Source of the DNA: DATEOR01 sp035273885
GTDB lineage: Bacteria > Actinomycetota > Thermoleophilia > Gaiellales > Gaiellaceae
Direction of reading: 5' to 3'
Assembly: GCA_035273885.1 (NCBI GenBank)
Contig: DATEOR010000008.1
Span: 1-20,399 of the forward strand
DNA length: 20,399 bases
In this document: one piece after another, positions 7,444-14,104 of the stretch
How the letters are laid out: the number at the start of each line of letters is the position of its first letter
Numbering within the stretch: position 1 is the first letter of the stretch
Made by a program: the position numbers and the translations under genes
Notes under the pieces: generated by a model
What the model was told of the DNA's origin: nothing
Database searches by the model: none
Seen by the model: only the letters and a program-made list of their open reading frames with translations

Positions 7444-8205
7444 CTAGGAGCCGTATTCGTCGCGCCTGCGCATCCAGAAGCTTGTCTCGTTACGGCCTTT
7501 CGGCGCCCGGTCGAGCCACTGATACATCCCCCAGACCGCGTCGACGCCGCGCTGGAAAGCGGAGTACGTGTGGTAGACGACCCCGTCCTCCAGCGCAAAC
7601 GCGCTCATCCCCGGCCCCTCGCGTGTGTACGCCGCCGGGTCGGTTCCGGTCATCGCGGCGATCTCTCTGAGCCCTTCGCTCGGCGATTCCAGGACCGCCT
7701 TCGTGTCGAGCGGGCGATAGTTGTACTCGCCGTCGTTCGTGCGCTGCTGCTCCTCCGTGAACGAGACGTGGAAGTCGAAGTTGAAATCGCTTCCCAGTGA
7801 CGAGGCCCACGGAAACGTCCAGCCCATGCGGCGCTTGTACGCTTGGAGGGTCTCGAGCGGCGCCTGCGACACGGCCATCATCGTCACGTCGTGGTTCTCG
7901 AGGTGGACGACGGAGCCGTTGAAGCCGTCCGCGATCGTCGAGCACACAGGACACCCGGCCGTGTACGTCGGCCCGAACATGAAGTGGTATATGAGGAGCT
8001 GCGAGCGGCCGCGGAAGAGATCCGCGAGCGAGGCGTCTCCCTCGTCGGTCTCGAAGCGGTACTCCTTGTCGATCCGAACCCAGGGAAGCTCCTGCCGCTG
8101 CTTGGCGACCTCGTCGCTTCGCCGGGTCAGCTCCTTCTCCGCCTGAAGCAGTTCGAGCCTGGCGGCGAGCCACTCTTCACGTGTTCCGGTCCGATGCCCG
8201 GTCAT
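7444..8205 (-). CDS. DUF899 family thioredoxin-like protein
   Basis: 253 residues. A helical N-terminal region (to about residue 40) is followed by a thioredoxin-like fold. Family hallmarks are clear: LIYHFMFGP, then a CPVC dithiol (Cys85/Cys88), ADGFNG, the MMAVSQAPLETLQAYKRRMG block, WASSLGSDFNFDF, and late HTYSAFQRGVD plus LDRAPKGRNE. DUF899 proteins have a peroxiredoxin/thioredoxin-like core, but their substrates are not established; the CxxC suggests redox chemistry in the cytosol. ATG 8205 has an AAGGGAG 5 nt upstream. It is convergent with the small gene at 7128 and divergent from the membrane protein at 8277, sharing a gap of about 70 bp. Confidence 0.9.
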   Translation of the reverse strand: MTGHRTGTREEWLAARLELLQAEKELTRRSDEVAKQRQELPWVRIDKEYRFETDEGDASLADLFRGRSQLLIYHFMFGPTYTAGCPVCSTIADGFNGSVVHLENHDVTMMAVSQAPLETLQAYKRRMGWTFPWASSLGSDFNFDFHVSFTEEQQRTNDGEYNYRPLDTKAVLESPSEGLREIAAMTGTDPAAYTREGPGMSAFALEDGVVYHTYSAFQRGVDAVWGMYQWLDRAPKGRNETSFWMRRRDEYGS

Positions 8206-8273
8206 GGGGACTCCCTTCGGCGCGGGATTACGCCTCAGTTCTACCTGGCCTCTCCGGCTTCCGACGGCGGTCC

Positions 8274-8279
8274 TAGATT
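8274..8279 (+). promoter_or_regulatory. Possible -10 hexamer at the start of the YjdF-like gene
   Basis: TAGATT fits the TAnnnT -10 form seen before other genes here and sits at the very edge of the open frame; its TAG is the in-frame stop and its ATT (8277) the first available codon. If it is the -10, transcription would begin near 8286, where the codon is ATC. Confidence 0.3.
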
Positions 8280-8867
8280 GAGGCGATCAGGCGCCCGGCC
8301 CTCTTCTGGATCGACGTTGCGGTCAAGGCCGCCCTCATCGGCCTGCTGCTCTTCGGTGTCCTCGCCCCGGACCTGCCGCAGTTCGAGGGCAAGGCGTGGC
8401 TCGGCCGTGCGCTCACGTATCCGATCTCGGCGCTGATCGTCCCGATCGGGTGGTGGCTGGTGTGCCGCCGACGCGGGCGGCGGGTTCCGTACCCCTATGC
8501 AATGGACATCCTCGTCGTGCTGCCGTTCCTCATCGACACGGCGGGGAATGCGGTCAACCTCTACGACACGATCGACTGGTGGGACGACGCCAACCACTTC
8601 GTCAACTGGGCGATCCTCACGGCCGCTTTCGGCCAGCTGCTCCTTCGTCTTCCGGTCGGCCCGCTCTCCGCGGCCGCGATCGCGATCGGGTTCGGAGCGG
8701 TCACCGCGATCCTGTGGGAGATCGGGGAGTACTTCGCCTTCATCCGCAACTCCCCGGAGCTCGACACCGCGTACACGGACACCCTCGGCGACCTCTCTCT
8801 CGGGCTCTCGGGCTCGGTGGTCGCCGCTCTGGCGACCTACGCCATCGTCACGCGCCGCGCTACGTAG
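8277..8867 (+). CDS. YjdF/DUF2238-like integral membrane protein with unresolved start codon
   Basis: Up to 196 residues with about five hydrophobic segments. The C-terminal part has the family pattern of charged residues in membrane helices: DTIDWWDDANHFVNW, then ILWEIGEYFAF, then a DTLGDLSLGLSG loop and a last helix. The first ATG/GTG/TTG in frame is GTG 8460, but codons 8286-8459 read without a stop as obvious membrane-protein sequence (FWIDVAVKAALIGLLLFG, LTYPISALIVPIGWWLV), so that GTG is almost certainly internal. No ATG, GTG or TTG lies between the upstream TAG (8274) and 8460. The start is therefore a rare codon (ATT 8277 or ATC 8286), or the sequence has a small error or frameshift near 8277. 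Function unknown. Its stop is 16 nt before the convergent STAND gene. Confidence 0.7.
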   Translation: MEAIRRPALFWIDVAVKAALIGLLLFGVLAPDLPQFEGKAWLGRALTYPISALIVPIGWWLVCRRRGRRVPYPYAMDILVVLPFLIDTAGNAVNLYDTIDWWDDANHFVNWAILTAAFGQLLLRLPVGPLSAAAIAIGFGAVTAILWEIGEYFAFIRNSPELDTAYTDTLGDLSLGLSGSVVAALATYAIVTRRAT

Positions 8868-8879
8868 TTTCGGGAAGCC
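8864..8879 (+). repeat. 16-bp dispersed repeat, copy 1
   Basis: GTAGTTTCGGGAAGCC, identical to 12600-12615. It overlaps the stop codon (TAG 8865-8867) of the YjdF-like gene and includes part of a hairpin (8869-8883). Confidence 0.55.
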
Positions 8880-8883
8880 CGAG
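8869..8883. terminator. Short hairpin between convergent genes
   Basis: TTCGGG (8869-8874) pairs with CCCGAG (8878-8883) around an AAG loop: five Watson-Crick pairs and one wobble. It fills the gap between the YjdF-like gene and the convergent STAND gene. Terminator function is inferred from position only. Confidence 0.35.
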
Positions 8884-11463
8884 TCAGTCTCTAGGAGGCT
8901 CCTGCTCCATCGCCTCGAGCAAGGCCTCGCCGGTCGCGAGCGCGCGCCCCTCGATCCGCCCCGCTTCGAACTCCTCACCTGCCACCGGGCTCAAGTGGCG
9001 ATCGAGCCACCCACGATCGAAGTCGCTGCGGTCGATGCCCATCGCTTCGCGCACCGCGTCCGCGGCTCCCGCGAGGCGACCCGCCCGAGCCGCGTCGCCC
9101 GCCGCCGCGGCCAGAACCGCCGCCTTCTCGAGCCCGAAGGCGATCAGCTCCTGATCCCCCACGCGCTCGGCTAGTGAGAGCATCTCGCGGTTGAGCTCCG
9201 GCGCGCGCTCGTACTGCTCTCGTTCGATCGCGACCGCGGACAGATTGTCCAGCGCCGCGCCGGCTCCCCATTCGTTCCCGTGCGCGCGGTCGAGTTCGAG
9301 CGCCTCGACGAAGCGAGCTTCCGCGTCGTCCAGATCTCCCTGTTCGAACGCGACGATGCCGAGGTTGGAAAGGGAGGAGGCCATGCGCGTCTGGTCGCCG
9401 AGCTCGCGGCGGATGGCCAGGCTCTCCTCGAGCAGAGAGCGGGCCGCGTCGAAGTCGCCCAACACCCGCCTGATGGAGCCGAGGCTGTTGAGCGCTGTGC
9501 CCACGCGCTCGCGGTCCCCCTGCTCACGGAAGATGGCCAGGCTCCGCTCGACGAGCTCGGCCGCCTGCTGCGGCTCGCCGCGCTGGTCGAGGAGGACGCC
9601 GAGCGCATACAGCGGGCCCGCGCGCAGCTCCTCGGGCGCACCCTCGGTCGCAGCGAGCAGCTCGGTCAGCCGCGTGCAGCCCTCCAGAGCGTGGCCGTGC
9701 GCGTACCAGAACCACCCGAGCGCGCCGCCGAGGCGAAGCGCCGTCTCGTTGTCTCCAGCCGCGAGCGACGAGTCGATCGCCGCGCGCAGGTTGTCGTGCT
9801 CGGTCTCCAGGCGCTCGAACCAAATGAGCTGGTCGTCTCCCCGTAGACCGGCATTGGCCTTCTCGGCAAACTGAGCGAACTCGAGCGCGTGGCGGCGGAG
9901 AAGCTCCGCCTCGTCGCCACTCTTGGCGAGCTGCTCGCGCGCGAACTCGCGGATGGTCTCGAGCATCGAGAACCGCGCCTCCCCGCCGACGCCCTCGGCC
10001 TCGCGCAGGAGGCTGCGGTCGACGAGCGAGGCGATCTCCTCCAGCAGGTCATGCTCGCCGTCCGTGCCGGCAACCCGTTCGGCCGCCTCGAAGCCGAAGC
10101 CGCCCATGAACACCGACAGGCGGGAATGGAGGCGCCGCTCCTCCTTCCCGAGTAGGTCGTAGCTCCACGCTATCGCCTCTCGGAGCGTGCTCTGCCGGGC
10201 GGGCACGTCGCGGCCCCTGGCAGCCGGGAGCTCGAGCCGGTTCTCGAGCCGCTGGAGGAGCGCGGCCGGCGGGAGCACCTTCGTCCACGCTGCCGCCAGC
10301 TCGATCGCGAGCGGCAGTCCGTCGAGCCGGTCGCAGATCTCGGCGACGACCGGGGCCGTCTCCTCCGTCAGCATGAAGCCGGGCCGAAGCGCGCGGGCGC
10401 GCTCGACGAACAGCATCACCGCCTCGGACTCTGCCAGCGGCGGGACCGGATACTGCCGCTCGGCCGCGATGCGGAGGGGCTCGCGGCTCGTGACGAGCAT
10501 CTTCAGCCGACCGCACGCGGCGAGGAGATCGGCCAGGAGGTCCGCCGCCGGCCCCACGTGCTCGAAGTTGTCAAAGAGAATGAGCACGCGGCGCCCCCCG
10601 AGATGGGCCTTCAGCGCCTCGATGACCGACAGCGACGAGCTCTCCTCGACGCCGAGCACACGGGCGAGCTCGAGCGGGACCAGGTCGGGGTCGCTGACCG
10701 GCGCGAGCAGGACGCCGTAGACGCCGTCGGGAAACTCGTCCACTGAATCCGCGGCGGCCTGCAGGGCCAGGCGCGTCTTGCCCGTCCCGCCGGGGCCGGT
10801 GAGCGTCAGCATGCGGGTGCCCTCTTCCAGCAGGAGCTTCCGCACCGCTGCGAGCTCGCGGTCTCGGCCGACAAGCGGCGTCGGCTGGGCGGGCAAGTTC
10901 ATCGCGCGGCCCTCGATCGTCCGCAGAGGCGGAAAGTCGGCCGCGAGCCCCTCGATGCAGAGCTGGTGGAGGCGCTGCGGCCCGCTCAGGTCCTTGAGCC
11001 GGTGGTCGCCGAGATCGCGGAAGCTGAGCCCACCGAGCTCGCCGGAGAGGAGATCGCGCGTTGCCTGCGACAAAAGAACCTGCTCACCGTGGGCCGCGGC
11101 TGCGACGCGGGCGGCGCGGTGCATGTCGAGGCCGACGAACCCGTCGGGCGTGGGAGTCGGCTCACCTGTGTGGAGCCCGATGCGCACCCGCACCGCCTCG
11201 CCTTCCGGCCAGGCGTGCGTGGCGAGCCCACGCTGCGCGGCCGCCGCGGCCGCCGCCGCCTCGCCAGCCGAGGTGAACGCGACGAAGAACGCATCCCCCT
11301 CCGTCCCGAGCTCGATGCCGTCGTGGGCCGCGAAGGCCTCACGCAGGATCCGGTTGTGCTCCGCCAGAAGGCCCGGCCAGCGCTCTCCCGCCCGCTCGGC
11401 GAGTGCCGTCGATCCCTCGATGTCCGTGAAGAGAAGCGTGACGGTGCCCGACGGCAGCTTCAA
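8884..11463 (-). CDS. Class III cyclase domain - STAND/NB-ARC-type ATPase - TPR signalling protein
   Basis: 859 residues. Residues 1-170 form a class III nucleotidyl cyclase homology domain with both metal-binding aspartates (Asp14 in FTDIEGST, Asp57 in GTEGDAFF) and the transition-state Arg119. However, the usual substrate-selecting Lys position is Gly53, and the Asn of the N-x3-R pair is His115 (HRAAR). Such changes are common in actinobacterial cyclase-ATPase fusions, so activity is uncertain. Residues 195-480 form an AfsR-like STAND ATPase: LVGR, P-loop GPGGTGKT (223-230), Walker B VLILFD (293-298), LVTSREPLRI and GLPLAIELAAAW. Residues about 580-790 are TPR repeats (SLAIFREQGD, EESLAIRRELGD). 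These proteins are thought to switch by nucleotide-driven oligomerisation; no DNA-binding domain is seen. The start is TTG 11463, chosen because MKLPSGTVTLLF is the family N-terminus and TAGCCT lies 9 nt upstream. It is divergent from the propeller gene. Confidence 0.9.
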   Translation of the reverse strand: MKLPSGTVTLLFTDIEGSTALAERAGERWPGLLAEHNRILREAFAAHDGIELGTEGDAFFVAFTSAGEAAAAAAAAQRGLATHAWPEGEAVRVRIGLHTGEPTPTPDGFVGLDMHRAARVAAAAHGEQVLLSQATRDLLSGELGGLSFRDLGDHRLKDLSGPQRLHQLCIEGLAADFPPLRTIEGRAMNLPAQPTPLVGRDRELAAVRKLLLEEGTRMLTLTGPGGTGKTRLALQAAADSVDEFPDGVYGVLLAPVSDPDLVPLELARVLGVEESSSLSVIEALKAHLGGRRVLILFDNFEHVGPAADLLADLLAACGRLKMLVTSREPLRIAAERQYPVPPLAESEAVMLFVERARALRPGFMLTEETAPVVAEICDRLDGLPLAIELAAAWTKVLPPAALLQRLENRLELPAARGRDVPARQSTLREAIAWSYDLLGKEERRLHSRLSVFMGGFGFEAAERVAGTDGEHDLLEEIASLVDRSLLREAEGVGGEARFSMLETIREFAREQLAKSGDEAELLRRHALEFAQFAEKANAGLRGDDQLIWFERLETEHDNLRAAIDSSLAAGDNETALRLGGALGWFWYAHGHALEGCTRLTELLAATEGAPEELRAGPLYALGVLLDQRGEPQQAAELVERSLAIFREQGDRERVGTALNSLGSIRRVLGDFDAARSLLEESLAIRRELGDQTRMASSLSNLGIVAFEQGDLDDAEARFVEALELDRAHGNEWGAGAALDNLSAVAIEREQYERAPELNREMLSLAERVGDQELIAFGLEKAAVLAAAAGDAARAGRLAGAADAVREAMGIDRSDFDRGWLDRHLSPVAGEEFEAGRIEGRALATGEALLEAMEQEPPRD

Positions 11464-11472
11464 AGCAGCGAG

Positions 11473-11478
11473 AGGCTA
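11473..11478 (-). promoter_or_regulatory. -10 hexamer of the cyclase-STAND gene (leaderless)
   Basis: Minus-strand TAGCCT ends 9 nt before the TTG start at 11463, with no Shine-Dalgarno between them. The -35 is unclear. Confidence 0.45.
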
Positions 11479-11534
11479 CCGCCTCGCCGAACCGCGAGCG
11501 TGTCCCCGCCGTGAGGGACAGGCGCCGCATCCTG

Positions 11535-11540
11535 TATCTT
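11535..11540 (+). promoter_or_regulatory. Possible -10 of the beta-propeller gene
   Basis: TATCTT on the plus strand, followed about 21 nt later by a GGAGG ribosome site (11562-11566) that is 5 nt before GTG 11572. The site favours 11572 over the in-frame GTG at 11542, which would start only 1 nt after this hexamer and lacks a ribosome site. Confidence 0.4.
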
Positions 11541-11571
11541 CGTGCCGTCTCACACGTACTTGGAGGCACAT

Positions 11572-12582
11572 GTGCCTGCCAGCCGCTGGAGCGGAGGAAA
11601 GACGGTTGGGGTCGTCGCCGTCGTGGCGGCCATCGGCACGGCGGCGGTAGCGTCATCGATTCGCCACGCGCTGGACGGCCAAGCCCCGCGCACGGCGCCA
11701 ACCCAACCCGAGCCGTTTGCCGCCTGGACGTCCGCGGAGCCGGTGCGCCTCTCACGCACCGACGAGCTCCCGAGCACCAGTCCGCCGACGGTCGACTACA
11801 TCATCGACCTGGACACCGGAGCGATGACGCCGCTGCCGCGTGCCATCCTCGAGACGGTCGCCAAGACGAAGAAAGGACTTCCCCGCTACGCGGCTTCCCG
11901 CGACGGCGCCTCGGTCGCCTTCGTCGGGAACGCCGAGAACGGAACCCACCAGATCTTCGTTGCGGGAATCGACGGCAGTGGAATCCGCCAGGTGACGCGG
12001 GGCAATTCCGACGTCATGTCGCCGGCCTGGTCCCCGGACGCCGCGAAAATCGCCTACGTGGGACTCCGGAGCGACGGCGGTTACGCTCTTTTCGTGGTCG
12101 ATGTCGGCACGGGCGAGTCGAGTCAGATCGCAGGTGTCGGCCGCCTCACGCAGTGGACCCAGCCGCAGTTCACGCCTAACGGCTCGGCACTCCTCTACAG
12201 CGGCGGTCAATTGGCCGTGCGCACCGTCCCGCTCGACGGAGGCCAGAGCACAGTCTTGATCGGCCCTCGTCAGGGCTTGGAGGTGGGGGACGGCGCGCTC
12301 TCGTCGGATGGGTCGCTCGTGACCATGATGGGCAACGAGGTCGGCGGCCCGGGGGCGATTCGGTTTGTCACGAAGGTAGACGGGACGGGCAAGCGGTCCA
12401 TGTCGCTCGGCGGCTCGAACCCTGCGGGCACCTGGTCGCCCGCCGGGCACAGGATCGTCTGCACGAGCTTCTCGGGCACGCACGTTTTCGTCTTCGACGT
12501 CGACACGGGAGAGGCCTCGCGCGTCGCCAGGGGCAGCGCGGCGATCTGGCTCGACGGCCACACGCTGCTCGTCGAGGTCTAG
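11572..12582 (+). CDS. Membrane-anchored TolB/PD40-type beta-propeller protein
   Basis: 336 residues from GTG 11572. The N-terminus is MPASRW followed by one hydrophobic segment (GVVAVVAAIGTAAVA, about residues 12-27) that would anchor the protein with the rest outside the membrane; a cleaved signal is also possible. After a linker, repeated blades show the WD40-like/PD40 pattern: ASRDGASVAFVGN, VAGIDGSGIRQVTRGN, PAWSPDAAKIAYVG, FVVDVGTGESSQIAG, PQFTPNGSALLYSG, TWSPAGHRIVCTSFSG and FVFDVDTGEASRVARG. Such propellers usually serve as binding or scaffolding platforms; no catalytic motif is visible. It is divergent from the cyclase-STAND gene across about 108 bp and ends at a good hairpin. A functional link with that gene is possible but not shown. 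Confidence 0.8.
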   Translation: MPASRWSGGKTVGVVAVVAAIGTAAVASSIRHALDGQAPRTAPTQPEPFAAWTSAEPVRLSRTDELPSTSPPTVDYIIDLDTGAMTPLPRAILETVAKTKKGLPRYAASRDGASVAFVGNAENGTHQIFVAGIDGSGIRQVTRGNSDVMSPAWSPDAAKIAYVGLRSDGGYALFVVDVGTGESSQIAGVGRLTQWTQPQFTPNGSALLYSGGQLAVRTVPLDGGQSTVLIGPRQGLEVGDGALSSDGSLVTMMGNEVGGPGAIRFVTKVDGTGKRSMSLGGSNPAGTWSPAGHRIVCTSFSGTHVFVFDVDTGEASRVARGSAAIWLDGHTLLVEV

Positions 12583-12606
12583 GAGCGCAAAAGCGCTCAG
12601 TAGTTT
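12579..12606 (+). terminator. Rho-independent-like terminator of the propeller gene
   Basis: GAGCGC (12583-12588), AAAA loop, GCGCTC (12593-12598): a perfect 6-bp stem directly after the TAG stop. The stem may extend through CTA (12579-12581) with TAG (12601-12603) across a small internal loop, followed by TTT (12604-12606). The short U run is weak but present. Confidence 0.55.
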
Positions 12607-12615
12607 CGGGAAGCC
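12600..12615 (+). repeat. 16-bp dispersed repeat, copy 2
   Basis: GTAGTTTCGGGAAGCC, identical to 8864-8879, here 17 nt past the stop of the propeller gene and directly after its terminator stem. Sequence downstream of the two copies is only loosely similar. Confidence 0.55.
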
Positions 12616-12675
12616 GGCTCAGCGGGCTCCCCGATGGCGCGCGAACTCTCCTCCGCGAGCCTCCGGGGTAGACCC

Positions 12676-12683
12676 AAGGAGGT
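12676..12683 (+). promoter_or_regulatory. Consensus ribosome binding site of the CoA-binding gene
   Basis: AAGGAGGT, a full anti-Shine-Dalgarno match, 6 nt before ATG 12690. The rest of the 107-bp gap from 12583 holds the terminator hairpin and the 16-bp repeat; I see no convincing promoter beyond a TAGACC at 12669-12674. Confidence 0.7.
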
Positions 12684-12689
12684 GGAGGC

Positions 12690-13166
12690 ATGCTCACCAT
12701 CAAGGAAGCGGCTGAGGACTTCCTCGCCCACAAGCGCGTGGCGGTAACCGGAGTGTCGCGCGATCCCAGTACCCACGGGGCCAACGTCGTTTACCGGCGG
12801 CTGCGGGAGCGCGGCTACGAGGTGTTCGCGGTTAACCCCAACGCCGACGAGGTCGAGGGCGACAAGGCGTACGACAGCCTGACCGCGATTCCCGGCGGCG
12901 TCGAGGCCGTCGTTATCGGGACGAGGCCCGACCGCGCCGAGGCGACCATGCGCGAGTGCGACGCGCTCGGCATCAAGAACGTGTGGATGCACCGCTCGTT
13001 CGGCGGCGGGAGCGTCTCGGACACCGCGACGCGGTACGGGCGCGAGCACGGCATCACCGTCATCGACGGCGGTTGCCCCTGCATGTTCGGACTGACCGCC
13101 GACACCGGCCACAAGGTGATGAAGGTGTTCGCCAACATCGCCGGCAACATCCCGAAGAAGGTCTAG
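12690..13166 (+). CDS. CoA-binding (CoA_binding_2/YccU-like) Rossmann-fold protein
   Basis: 158 residues forming a single Rossmann-like CoA-binding domain as in succinyl-CoA synthetase alpha: RVAVTGVSRDPS near the N-terminus, then GANVVYRRLRERGYEVFAVNP, the YDSLTAIPGGVEAVVIGTRP segment, ALGIKNVWMH, and a C-terminal GITVIDGGCPCMF. Stand-alone YccU-like proteins bind CoA, but their reaction is not established. The Cys-containing CPCMF corresponds to the family's usual late Cys. It is probably a single-gene unit with a strong ribosome site. Its TAG stop shares the palindrome CTAG (13163-13166) with the stop of the convergent cyclase gene, so the two coding regions overlap by 4 bp. Confidence 0.87.
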   Translation: MLTIKEAAEDFLAHKRVAVTGVSRDPSTHGANVVYRRLRERGYEVFAVNPNADEVEGDKAYDSLTAIPGGVEAVVIGTRPDRAEATMRECDALGIKNVWMHRSFGGGSVSDTATRYGREHGITVIDGGCPCMFGLTADTGHKVMKVFANIAGNIPKKV

Positions 13167-13681
13167 CCAGGCGCTCCCGCCCGGTCCCGAACCGCGAAGA
13201 GCGACCAGAGCCCCGGGACGCCCTTGAGCTCTGCCTCGCCGCGCCCGCGGAACTCGAAGCCGGGATCGCCGGCGAGCCGCTCCTTCACCGCCCGCGAGAC
13301 GAGAACCTCGTTCGGCTCAGCGGCTGCGACGATCCGTGCCCCGACGTTGACCGTCATCCCGCTGCACTTCTCGCCGGCGACCCAGCAGGTGCCCGTGTGG
13401 ATGCCGACGCGGACGCGCAGCCCGAGCGGCTCGACCGCCCGAACGATCGAGCGGCCGAAGGAGACGGAGGCCTCGGGATCCGAGAAGACGGCGAAGAAGC
13501 CGTCTCCTGCGTTGTCCATCTCGTCTCCTCCGGCGCTTCGCAATTCGCGGCGGACGAGCTCCTGGAACCGCTCGAGGAGAGCAGCCCACGGCCCGTCTCC
13601 GATCGTCGCTGCGACGCTGGTCGAGTCGACGATGTCGACGAACACGACCGTGTTGAGCGTCCGTGTTGAGACCACGCGCAT
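13163..13681 (-). CDS. Stand-alone class III adenylate/guanylate cyclase domain protein
   Basis: 172 residues, essentially just the catalytic domain. Metal-binding Asp16 (VFVDIVDST) and Asp60 (NAGDGFF) are present, and the transition-state pair Asn112/Arg116 (VNVGAR) is intact, unlike in the two other cyclase proteins here. The substrate-selecting Lys position (four before Asp60) is Asp56, so ATP specificity is not assured; a GTP-like or other substrate, or an inactive domain, is possible. RVGIHTGTCWVAGEKCSG and the C-terminal ELKGVPGLWSLFAV are family-typical. ATG 13681 begins 5 nt after the stop of the 4-TM gene and has no ribosome site of its own, so it is probably translated by coupling. 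The frame stays open further upstream, but that part lies antiphase to the membrane gene and does not look coding. Confidence 0.87.
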   Translation of the reverse strand: MRVVSTRTLNTVVFVDIVDSTSVAATIGDGPWAALLERFQELVRRELRSAGGDEMDNAGDGFFAVFSDPEASVSFGRSIVRAVEPLGLRVRVGIHTGTCWVAGEKCSGMTVNVGARIVAAAEPNEVLVSRAVKERLAGDPGFEFRGRGEAELKGVPGLWSLFAVRDRAGAPG

Positions 13682-13686
13682 CTCGG

Positions 13687-14049
13687 TCAGTGCGTCAGCG
13701 GTCGCAGCGGCGTCGCGACGTGTCGCATGGTCGTCCCCGCCCAGAGCGCGAGGAGCACGATCAGGAGCGCGAGCAGCGCCCACTGCGCCGCGGTGACGAT
13801 CGCGACGATGCCGAGGACGAGCGCGGTGACTCCGAGTGCTCCGAGGAAGACGACCGGAGTCTTCGCGCCGCCCTCCATGGCGTCGGCTCTCGCCCCGAGC
13901 GGGCAGCCGATCGCGCCGATCGCGAGCATCGTGACCGCGGCCCAGCGGTTGCTCCCGAGGTACCACCAGCCCTGAACGTTCGCGATGTAGACGAGCACGG
14001 CCAGCGCCGCCACGACCGTCGCGCCGAAATCCTTGCGCGTCAACGTCAT
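13687..14049 (-). CDS. Small four-helix membrane protein coupled to the cyclase
   Basis: 120 residues with about four hydrophobic helices: TVVAALAVLVYIANVQGW, AAVTMLAIGAIGCPLG, TPVVFLGALGVTALVLGIVAIV and WALLALLIVLLALWAG. The tail is short and basic/Thr-rich. I do not recognise a named family. ATG 14049 has a strong AAAGGAGG (14062-14055) 5 nt upstream. Because the cyclase gene follows by 5 nt in another frame, the pair may act as a split membrane-bound cyclase or as sensor plus enzyme; this is inferred from layout alone. It is divergent from the ABC permease across 55 bp. Confidence 0.78.
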   Translation of the reverse strand: MTLTRKDFGATVVAALAVLVYIANVQGWWYLGSNRWAAVTMLAIGAIGCPLGARADAMEGGAKTPVVFLGALGVTALVLGIVAIVTAAQWALLALLIVLLALWAGTTMRHVATPLRPLTH

Positions 14050-14104
14050 GGTGGCCTCCTTTCGAGCTAAGTCTCCCCCGTGAGGCCCGGAGGGGCATCA
14101 GTAC

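Noticed and set aside
8884..11463. Treating the STAND protein as an antiphage (Avs-like) defence gene.
   Set aside because: It has no nuclease, TIR or other toxic effector and no defence neighbours; a cyclase-ATPase-TPR layout is a common actinobacterial signalling architecture.
9191..11650. Several long plus-strand frames opposite the cyclase-STAND gene.
   Set aside because: Ser/Arg/Ala-rich antisense translations without motifs; the minus-strand gene accounts for the region.
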